64,000 nucleotides of DNA from Verrucomicrobiales bacterium (GTDB lineage Bacteria > Verrucomicrobiota > Verrucomicrobiia > Limisphaerales > UBA11320). The notes under the pieces are model-generated. The model searched no databases, had not been told where the DNA came from, and was given only the letters and a program-made list of their open reading frames with translations. Positions 1 through 7,900 of this stretch are shown in pieces. The stretch's first letter is position 1. Every line of letters begins with the position of its first letter. The stretch lies in the NCBI GenBank assembly GCA_016793885.1, contig JAEUHE010000151.1, positions 1 to 64,000 on the forward strand. Direction: 5' to 3'. Position numbers and translations under genes: made by a program.

Positions 1-131
1 TGCAGATTTTTAGCATCACACTTTTTGAGAAAACTCCGCTGTTTGCTGGGCTTTTCGATGACTTGCCTCCCGAGAAAATTCCCAACCTCAATAAAGCGCC
101 CTATTTACCGGGTTTTTAAACCGGACACTAC

Positions 132-201
132 TGATGAGTGACGAGTGATGAGTGATGAGTGATGAGTGACGAGTGACGAGTGACGAGTGACGAGTGACGA
201 G
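132..201. repeat. Tandem heptamer array, ten copies of TGAYGAG
   Basis: Ten uninterrupted copies of the 7-mer TGAYGAG fill exactly 70 bases; the variable base is T in copies 1, 3, 4 and 5 and C in the others. Because the unit is 7 bases long and contains TGA, it closes all three plus-strand frames, while the minus strand stays open. It lies just beyond the 3' end of the minus-strand beta-helix gene. No role can be read from the sequence; it is a candidate variable-number locus. Confidence 0.9.
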
Positions 202-236
202 ACCCTGCCAACGGACAACTGACCACTGCCAACGGC

Positions 237-260
237 CACCTAGCACCTAGCACCTAGCAC
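237..260. repeat. Short tandem heptamer CACCTAG, 3.4 copies
   Basis: Three full copies of CACCTAG plus a final CAC lie between the TGAYGAG array and the stop codon of the beta-helix gene. The unit is again 7 bases but the sequence is unrelated. Between the two arrays CTGCCAACGG occurs twice, about 19 bases apart. The whole 132-260 stretch is therefore built of short direct repeats. Confidence 0.85.
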
Positions 261-262
261 GG

Positions 263-1576
263 TCACTTGCCGGGGCTGCCCGGTCTGTTCTCCGCGGGAT
301 CTTTCCGTTCGTCTAGGACCTGGGTTGCGGCTTTGATTCGATTGCCAGCCAGCGTCACTTCGCCAGCGCGCGATCCAATGCGGACACCGGTCTTCTGACG
401 TCCGCTGCCGGTGTCCTCGACCAGATTATTGCGAATGACGGTATCGCGGGTGGCCCCATCCACGAATAAACCCCAGCCCTGATTATCGGTCACGGTGTTG
501 CCTTCGAACGTGACGCCGTGAGCCGCCATGGCCTCGCTCTCTGCCCGCCAATAAACCCCGCCCCGGGCGTTTCTGCGAATGATGTTACCGCGAACCAAGT
601 TATTGCTGTCCTTGTGTCCGATCGACATGCCACGTCCGGCGTTGTTTTCCAGCAGATTCCCTTCCGCCAGGCCACCTCGAACGCGCCAGCAGAAAAACAA
701 ACCGTCATCTCCATTGGCACTCGCTCGGCAATTCACCACGGACGGACGTTGAGAGCCGCTGCCCGGATGCAACCCGAAGCCGGCGCATCCTTCCACCACA
801 CAGCCTTGGACCTTCACATCGTTCGATTGCTGAAAGCTGATGCCGTCGCCTGAGTAGTTTCGCACCACGCAGTTGCTGATCACGGTATTGTCCCCGCGGT
901 AGAGGAAGATTCCGGCAGTGCGACACCCATCCACCCGGGTGGGATTCTCGGCTCGATTGCCATCGATGGTGAGGTTCTCTACACGCGCATCTTCCAAATG
1001 ATAGCCACTAATGACCGGGAAAACGGTGGCGGCGAATCCATCGTCGGCCACCATGATATCCGCGTTCATCGAGCGGCTGAGGGTGAAGTAGTTGCTGCGA
1101 CCGTTGAGCAGCGTGGCGCAAACGCCGTGGAAGTTCCGCTGCGTTTTGGAAGCGACGTAGACACCGTGGCCGATTTGGAACCCCGTTGGATCCGCGACTA
1201 CAATGGCCGCCTCACCAAAGTCACCATCGGCAGCGAGGGCGGAGCGATATTCGCGATCCTTTTTCAGCACCGTGCTGCCGCCTGAACCACGCACCGTGAC
1301 CCGGCTGCGCAAGTGCAGTGAGTCTTGCATGCGATATTCGCCGGGAGCGATGGTGACGACCCCGCCTCCGAGGCCGGCCACGTAGTCCACGGCTGCTTGG
1401 AGAGCGCGATGATCCGATCCGACGATATGGGCATCGCGTGGGCCGACCGTGATTTCGATGGCTGGCCGAGCATGCAGCTCATTTTCCGCGTGGCGACGTC
1501 CAGCCTGATCGGCCACGGCGATGTCGGCGAGGAGGAGGCTGGTGGAGAAGGTCAGCGCCAGTCCGATGGATTTCAT
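263..1576 (-). CDS. Secreted right-handed parallel beta-helix protein
   Basis: Predicted exported protein of 437 residues with a single-stranded right-handed beta-helix fold, as in pectate lyases and other carbohydrate-active or surface proteins. The ATG at 1576 is chosen because it opens directly into a signal peptide (MKSIGLALTFSTSLLLADIAVA); the frame is open further upstream but that stretch is low complexity and runs into a repeat element. The N-terminal part carries the typical opening in which a surface is built (DHRALQAAVDYVAGLGGGVV, then GEYRM). From about residue 200 there are repeated N-x-V/I-x-x-N/G turns (GNRAENPT, VQGCVVEGCAGFG, GNTVTDNQGWG, RNNLVEDTGSG) of PbH1 type. No catalytic residues can be assigned, so the substrate is unknown. 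It stands alone on its strand, convergent to nothing nearby, and ends beside heptamer repeats. Confidence 0.85.
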   Translation of the reverse strand: MKSIGLALTFSTSLLLADIAVADQAGRRHAENELHARPAIEITVGPRDAHIVGSDHRALQAAVDYVAGLGGGVVTIAPGEYRMQDSLHLRSRVTVRGSGGSTVLKKDREYRSALAADGDFGEAAIVVADPTGFQIGHGVYVASKTQRNFHGVCATLLNGRSNYFTLSRSMNADIMVADDGFAATVFPVISGYHLEDARVENLTIDGNRAENPTRVDGCRTAGIFLYRGDNTVISNCVVRNYSGDGISFQQSNDVKVQGCVVEGCAGFGLHPGSGSQRPSVVNCRASANGDDGLFFCWRVRGGLAEGNLLENNAGRGMSIGHKDSNNLVRGNIIRRNARGGVYWRAESEAMAAHGVTFEGNTVTDNQGWGLFVDGATRDTVIRNNLVEDTGSGRQKTGVRIGSRAGEVTLAGNRIKAATQVLDERKDPAENRPGSPGK

Positions 1577-1681
1577 GGCGTTACCGTAAGCATCATTCTC
1601 GCTTGCACACAAGCCAGCAAATATCCGATGGGACATCGGCTGGGGCAGTTTGGCGTCAACAGATGGAGGCGAGGCGGAGGA

Positions 1682-1788
1682 TTTAGCCGCAAGAAACAAA
1701 AGAAGTCGAAAGAAGGGGACAACGGATGGGATCAATTGACCTGAATCCGGATCAGTTTTTTCGTCATCTTTCGTTCTTTGCGGCAAAA
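1682..1788. repeat. Palindromic intergenic element, copy 1
   Basis: A unit of about 107 bases whose ends are inverted repeats: it opens with TTTAGCCGCAAGAA and closes with TTCTTTGCGGCAAAA. The interior holds GGGGACAACGGATGGGAT and a T-rich stretch TTTTTTCGT. The sequence matches copy 2 (1826-1931) over nearly its whole length. The arms resemble the CCGCAAAGAACGCAAAG type of intergenic repeat that I recall from Planctomycetes, Verrucomicrobia and cyanobacteria; that resemblance is from memory. Confidence 0.8.
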
Positions 1789-1825
1789 TGGTCTTGTTCC
1801 TGGTCGGAGGCCGAGAGAGGGAGGC

Positions 1826-1931
1826 TTTAGCCGCAAGAAGCGAAAGAAGACGAAAGAGGGGACAACGGATGGGATCCGTGGTTCTGAAGCGGAATCGGTT
1901 TTTTCGTAGTCTTTCGTTCTTTGCGGCTAAA
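1826..1931. repeat. Palindromic intergenic element, copy 2
   Basis: Second copy of the element at 1682-1788, same orientation, 37 bases further on. Here the arms are more complete: TTTAGCCGCAAGAAGCGAAA at the left and CTTTCGTTCTTTGCGGCTAAA at the right. A transcript of either strand could fold into a long hairpin. The two copies differ by scattered substitutions, so they are not a very recent duplication. Confidence 0.8.
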
Positions 1932-2451
1932 AGTCAGTTTCCCGGTTTTCGGACGACCGCAGACCCTCCCGCAAATGCCCCCTGATTATTTTCTAAATGT
2001 CTGAAAATTTCCGGTAGGCATTCTTACTTTCCTGTTCTATCCTCCCTTCAGTGGCAGGCAGTTGCTATGCCGCGCCGTGTCCTTAGTTTGTGTCTGGTAT
2101 GCGTTAGCTTCGTCGGTCGTCCGACCTTGGTATTGAATTCGCGTCTTTATTTATATTCGCGTTCGGTACGCCGAATACCTAAAGCTTCGGCAACCTGCAC
2201 GGTGACTCCTGGGTTGCGTGCGAGTTCGAAGTTTGACTTTGGTAGATGAAGTGCTTATCGCAGAACCGCTTGTAAATAGCCACTTGGCTTGGTTAGCGAA
2301 TGGATGCCCCGAATGTTAACCACCGGCGGAGAGTCGTTGACGGCCTAACAGTCCCTTCAACGGCGCTTTGACCTCTGCTTTGCATGAATTGCAGTCCTAC
2401 AAATAATTAATTATCAATTGGTTACGCTATAAATGGATTTCGGCTGCCTTT
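1932..2451. other. Intergenic region without a recognisable gene
   Basis: About 520 bases, clearly more AT-rich towards 2400-2500 than the genes on either side. A 60-codon plus-strand frame at 2067-2249 exists, but it has no ribosome-binding site, no domain and an unlikely composition. I see no coding sequence, structured RNA or repeat here apart from the promoter that follows. Confidence 0.5.
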
Positions 2452-2480
2452 TTGACTATCAACCTTTAAGAGCTTATAAT
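2452..2480 (+). promoter_or_regulatory. Strong sigma-70-like promoter of the 768-residue beta-helix gene
   Basis: TTGACT at 2452-2457 and TATAAT at 2475-2480 are separated by 17 bases, a near-consensus housekeeping promoter. Transcription should start near 2486-2488, only some eight bases before the proposed ATT start at 2495, so the message would be almost leaderless. The flank AGCTTATAAT closely resembles AGCTTATATT ahead of the secreted protein gene at 11884. Confidence 0.6.
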
Positions 2481-2494
2481 AAGGCTCATTTGTT

Positions 2495-4801
2495 ATTAAA
2501 AAGCTTGTTTACATAGTTTGTGTTTTGGGTGTGCTCTGGATGGGCGCTCTTCCGGGTTGGACGCTGTCTTCAGAATTGGTGGAAGACTTTGGCGCGGTCG
2601 GAGACGGCGTCACGTACTCGCACGTCCCCATCCAGGAAGCCATCAACGCTGCCGGTGTCGGCGGAACCGTCTATTTCACCAGCAACATGGTCTACAACCT
2701 TGGTCAAAGGTTGATCGCTATGTCCGGCCAAACTTGGCTGGGGTTCGGCGCCACACTCCGTCGGTGTGACTCTATCCAGACCAGGCTGACCGAGGATGCT
2801 CCTATCGGGAGCAAGACCCTGAAGGTGGCTGACGGGTCCTTGTTCGAGGTGGGAATGGAAATCACGCCCATCCGAGGGCCGGCTATGGGGGACGGTGAGG
2901 CTCCCTTCGACGTCGAGCACAAGATCGTCGGAATCAATGGCAATGTGCTGACCATGATGTATGAACTCGGCCAATCGTATTCGGCCGGAGACCTGGTGGT
3001 GACGATTCATCCGTTGGTGGAGCTGCCGGCCGAAAGCGAAGGAATCAAACTTCAGGGAGTACGATTCGATGGAAATTACGACAAAAACAATTTCCACCAT
3101 GCTTGGCAGGTCGGACAGCTGATTGTGTTTCGGGGGGTAGGTCAGAGTGTCGAGAACTGTTCCTTCGAGAATAGTTGGGGCGATGCCATTAATTTGGGAG
3201 GGGTGAATTCCAGGATTGTGGGCAATCGGTTCACCGGCGCGGGCGGCGCGGCGATTCATCTCAGCAGCGCTTCCCTGATGAGCATCAGCAACAATTACTT
3301 TGCCGACCTCTGCCGCGCTTCAGCACTCGCTCTGCATACGGAAGGTGCAGTGACGGTTTCCCAGCAAAACCAGGGAATCCTGCTCTTTAACAACACCTTC
3401 ACCAATATCAATGGGCTCATGGTTGGCTACATCGATCCCACCGGGAATCGCGACATGACGATTGAGCACAACGAGGCCATCGATTGCAAAGGCCTTACCG
3501 ACATTATTTTCTACCACGAAGACTTCATGCCTGGCTTTGGGCTTTCGGTGAATGTCGTTTTCCGCCACAATCGGGCTTCTAACGTGGGTTTGACCTGGGT
3601 ACGGAACTACCTGGACAGCAAACTCGAGCAGATCACTTTTTCGGACAACGTGATCGCCAATGGCTATTTGATCGTGGAAGGGGTCAGTGGTGCCAGCGTG
3701 GTCAATAACACATTTACCATGGTTTCCCCTGAGATTTATGGGGACAACACCACGTCGCCCAGCGAGTCTGCGGGATTGGTCACACTCAGGTCTTGTGACA
3801 ACGTCCGTGTTTCCGGGAATACATTGGTGGGCGGGCGAAAGGGAATGGTCATTCAGAATTGGAGTGCGGTGGCCATCAGCAATGTAGTCGTGACCGGGAA
3901 CACGGTGCAAGGTGCCGACATTCACGCACTGGAAGTGGGGGAGCGGGTGCGATTGCGAGAGGACACCAGCCGCAGCGACTTTGGGGGTCTGACGATCGAT
4001 GGCAACACGTTTAGAAGCTCCAACTCTGGCCCTACTGATAATCTGGGTTGGCTGGGACGAAAAGTGGCTTTCTCCAACAACTACCTAGAATCGCTAGCCG
4101 GAGGCCTGGAGGTCCTGGGAGGTGGAGCGCTCCTCTCCGACCATACGCGTGTTTTCGGAAATACCTTTTTCGTCGCTACCCAACCCTTGCTGATTCCGCT
4201 GCCAGCGACGTTGACCAATTTGACCATCGTCAGCAACGTTTGGTCCAGCGCGCTTCAGGCTGCTTTCTACGAGGACAGCGGGAGTGTGATCCAAGCCAAC
4301 TCCGGCCTGCTGCGGGATCTGCCGCCTCAGTCCATACATGCAGGTGGGCAGCTGAGCTTGAGCCTGTCCCCAGGCCATATCCTCTCGCCCCCAGGAACGT
4401 TGCGCTATTCTCTCCAGTCCCCGGTGTCCGATGGACTCTCGTTAGACCCGAGCCGGGGTGTCTTGTCGTGGCTGCCAGGGCCGGATCAGAGCGGCACGAC
4501 CAACGTCATTTCCGTGACGATCGAGCATGCGGAATTCCCGGATGAGCTGAATTTGACGCGATCGTTCACGATCGTCGTGAGGCCTGAAATCCGGTTGGAG
4601 CCTCGACTGCTGCCGGACGGCAGACTTCGGGTGACAGTGAGCGGTAATGAGGGTGTGCCCTTTCTGGTTCAGGTCTCAACCAACCTGATCGACTGGAGCA
4701 CCTTGTCGAGCGCAGAGATGGAAACGTCCTCGGACTCGTTCACCGATCTCAACCCGGAACGGCTGCCGGTTCGTTTTTACCGAATTCTCGTCTCGCCCTG
4801 A
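2495..4801 (+). CDS. Secreted beta-helix protein with C-terminal FYR module
   Basis: Predicted exported protein of about 768 residues. After the signal peptide comes a pectate-lyase-like opening (FGAVGDGVTYSHVPIQEAIN) and then many beta-helix turns such as GNRFTGAGGAAIHL, NNTFTNINGL and GNTLVGGRKGMVI, up to roughly residue 590. An Ig-like/putative-Ig segment follows (LSWLPGPDQSGTTNVISV), and the last 70 residues form a tail with VQVSTNLIDWSTL and a final FYRI. The start is unusual. Reading from TTG at 2525 removes most of the hydrophobic leader, whereas the frame from ATT at 2495 gives IKKLVYIVCVLGVLWMGALP, a textbook signal peptide. No ATG or GTG exists between the upstream stop (2480-2482) and 2495. 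The function is probably polysaccharide binding or cleavage, but no catalytic residues are assigned. Confidence 0.8.
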   Translation: MKKLVYIVCVLGVLWMGALPGWTLSSELVEDFGAVGDGVTYSHVPIQEAINAAGVGGTVYFTSNMVYNLGQRLIAMSGQTWLGFGATLRRCDSIQTRLTEDAPIGSKTLKVADGSLFEVGMEITPIRGPAMGDGEAPFDVEHKIVGINGNVLTMMYELGQSYSAGDLVVTIHPLVELPAESEGIKLQGVRFDGNYDKNNFHHAWQVGQLIVFRGVGQSVENCSFENSWGDAINLGGVNSRIVGNRFTGAGGAAIHLSSASLMSISNNYFADLCRASALALHTEGAVTVSQQNQGILLFNNTFTNINGLMVGYIDPTGNRDMTIEHNEAIDCKGLTDIIFYHEDFMPGFGLSVNVVFRHNRASNVGLTWVRNYLDSKLEQITFSDNVIANGYLIVEGVSGASVVNNTFTMVSPEIYGDNTTSPSESAGLVTLRSCDNVRVSGNTLVGGRKGMVIQNWSAVAISNVVVTGNTVQGADIHALEVGERVRLREDTSRSDFGGLTIDGNTFRSSNSGPTDNLGWLGRKVAFSNNYLESLAGGLEVLGGGALLSDHTRVFGNTFFVATQPLLIPLPATLTNLTIVSNVWSSALQAAFYEDSGSVIQANSGLLRDLPPQSIHAGGQLSLSLSPGHILSPPGTLRYSLQSPVSDGLSLDPSRGVLSWLPGPDQSGTTNVISVTIEHAEFPDELNLTRSFTIVVRPEIRLEPRLLPDGRLRVTVSGNEGVPFLVQVSTNLIDWSTLSSAEMETSSDSFTDLNPERLPVRFYRILVSP

Positions 4802-4990
4802 TTGGGGCCCTCGTCGGAGGTGCATCTTGGCACCCTTCGCTGCTGCAACCAGGGTAGTCGCCTCGCTCCCGGCGGCGTCTTACGCTTTGGACCCCCGGCT
4901 TTTCCGATCGTACATCGATCCTTGGTCAACAAATGGCAAGTATTTTAGCTTTTCCCCCCTGCACATCCTGTCGATGATTCCCCCAGTAGC

Positions 4991-7900
4991 ATGCGAACAA
5001 ACCGAGTCAAGTCGCGGCGAACGGGGTGGTGGTGGCTGGCTTTCTGCGTGTGGTGTCACACAACGCTTTCCACTTCCCACGGTGCGGCACAACAACAAGA
5101 GGCGAACGAGGGGCAGAAATGGCGGATGCTTTCCTTCGCGCAGGACGCGCGACTGGCGGGGCAGAACGTTTTCCACATCGACTTTCAAAGAAGACACCAG
5201 CCTGGAACCGTAGACAAGGTCTGGCTGGCGACTTCAGGTGGATTACAAGAATACGATGGCTACAACTGGCGCCAGCATGGCGTCGCACAGGGGTTGCCCA
5301 GCGACTTCGTTCGTTGCTTACTCGTCACCCGCCAGGGAGATCTGTGGGTCGGGACCGATCGGGGCTCGGGTGTTTATGATGGCCAGACATTTCGCACCGA
5401 GGGTTCTGAAACCAACCTCGCCGGCCCCAGCGTCCGACGCATGGTCGAGGACGTGGATGGGACGCTCTGGTTCTGCAGCGATCCATGGCCCAGTTCCGCG
5501 CGCAGCGGCGGACTGACGTCGCTTCGGAATGGTCAGTGGCGCCGCTTCACCACGCAGGATGGGCTGCCGAGTGATTACGTGGTGAATTATTTTCGTGACT
5601 CCTCCAACCGCCAGTGGGTGGTGACCAAGGACGGAGTGGCCCAGTGGAGCGGATCCAATTGGGTAACCACCATTACGCCGGCACCCGACAGGGATAGTTT
5701 TTCGTCCGGCTGCTTCGCAGAAGTCCCCGGCCGTCCCTTGATGTTCTCCGCGGGCGTCGATGTCTACCTGCTGCTCAACAGTGAGTGGAAGCTCCAACCG
5801 ACCCCGGCGAAACCCTCGCATCACCAACATGGCATCTGCGCTACTCGTGACGGGAAGATCCTGAGCAGCGTCTCCACAAGTCCCGGACGCAAAGCGATCG
5901 GTGAATGGACTGGTTCGGAGTGGGTCATCCGATCTGCCGAATTTGATCTCCCACAGGGTTACAATGAGGACCTTCGCGAAGCTCCGGACGGGAATGTCTG
6001 GGTGGTGGGTTTCGAAACGGTGATCTGTTGGACGCGTTACGATCAGTGGGACATGTTTCACCAAATTCCTCCTCCGAAGTTGGTTGAACCACCCAACCGG
6101 ATGTGGTTCGGAAGGGATCGCCAGGGCGTGTTGCCCGCGTTGACCCCTGTCCGCTTTGAGAACGGTCGGTGGGATCGCCTGGAGTCACCTTACGACGATC
6201 TGGCGATCGACAGCACAGGCTCGGTTTGGGGCTGGTCCTCCAACCGGGTGACGCGTTGGAACGGATCCAATGTGGTGCATTTCACCGAGACCCACACCGG
6301 GCTGCGAACGATTCAAGCCGGAAGAGGTGCTGAAACCGGCGGGTACTGGCTGATTGGGCTGGATCGGGATGGCCAGCCATCGACCGCCCGTTTCCTCGAT
6401 GGCCGTTGGTCGCAATTCGCCCTACCCACCAGAGATGGAACGTTTTCAGAAGCTGGCCTGGCAGCGAGGCAGGACAGCCTCTGGATGCTCTGGCGTCCGT
6501 TTGCCCAGACCAACGCCGTCATCTTCCAACTTGGGACAGGTAGGACGGCCACTCTGGATGTGCCGCGCGAAATCCTGAGCGAGTTCCATCACGGCCTGCA
6601 TGTGAGCCGCGATGGCTCCAGCCTCTGGTTATATGGCGACAATGGCTTGTATCGAATGCGGCTGGGCACCCCAACATGGGAACCCGTCGCCGGGCTTCCT
6701 GGTCGGACCGTCGTTGGCTTGGTGGAACGGGAAGGGGAGATTTGGGTGGGGTGCACCGGGGCAACCGGCGGAACCGTTGGGTTGGCACGTTATCGTGAAG
6801 GCCAATGGAAAACATTCCCAACCCGTTCCGTTAGCAACATCTCACTGGCTCCAGATCTGACCCTGTTGGTGGGCGGCAAGTCCTGTTTGACGGTGGTCGA
6901 AAATCATCGAGATGCCCTGCCGCTCGAAATCGAACTTCCCGAGGACATCCGCGCTGACGGAGTGATCAAAGACCATCGTGGTGCCTATTGGGCAGGCAAC
7001 GATGAGATTCTGCTACGGTTTCATCCTGATCGTGTTCCCCCTGAAACACGGCTGTCAGGGGTGGTCACCAACCTTCTGGAAGGAGGAAGCCTCACCCTGC
7101 GCGTGGAGGCCGTGGAACGGTTCCGCCCGTTAAACCATCGCTCGGATCATTCATTTTCGTGGCGGGTGGACAATCAGGAGTGGAGCCCGTTTCGGCAAAG
7201 TCCGGAACGACAGATTGAGGTTCCGCCGCTGCCTTTAGGGACGCACACGCTCACCGTCCGGGCACAGGATGGTGGAGGCGACATCGATCCTACCCCGGCG
7301 GTTTTCCACTTCATCGTCTACTCGTTGCCCTGGCAAAGCAGGAGCTGGTTCCTATGGACGGTGGCTAGCGTGGTTCTTTTGCTCGCCTCCTTTGCGTTCG
7401 TCGCCATTCGTGCACGGAGGGAGCTGGCCTCCTACACCCTCACGCTGGAGCAACGTGTTGCCGAAAGGACCGCCGCGCTGGAGGCCGACCTGATCGAACG
7501 GCGTCGCGCTGAGGCCGCCTTGCGGGAGAGCGAGGAACGATGGCAGTTCGCGCTGGAAGGCTCCGGCGATGGCCTTTGGGATTGGAACGCGCAGAACAAC
7601 GAGGTGCACTTCTCGAGCCGCTGGAAATCCATGCTAGGCTACGCCGATCACGAAATCAGTCATCACCTGGAGGAATGGGACACGCGTGTTCATCCTGAGG
7701 ACAAAGCCCGCGTGCTCGCCACGCTGCGGGCCCACCTGGATGCCCGGATACCCCTCTACGTGAGTGAGCACCGACTGCGCTGCAAGGACGGCTCCTACAA
7801 GTGGATCTTGGATCGCGGTAAGGTGATGACTCGCAGTCAGGACGGCCGTCCCATTCGCGTCATTGGCACTCATTCGGACATCTCTGATCGAAAGCGTGTC

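Noticed and set aside
132-260. CRISPR array
   Set aside because: The units are 7 bases without spacers; no cas gene is present.
2067-2249. A 60-codon plus-strand frame
   Set aside because: No ribosome-binding site, no similarity that I recognise and an AT-rich intergenic setting.
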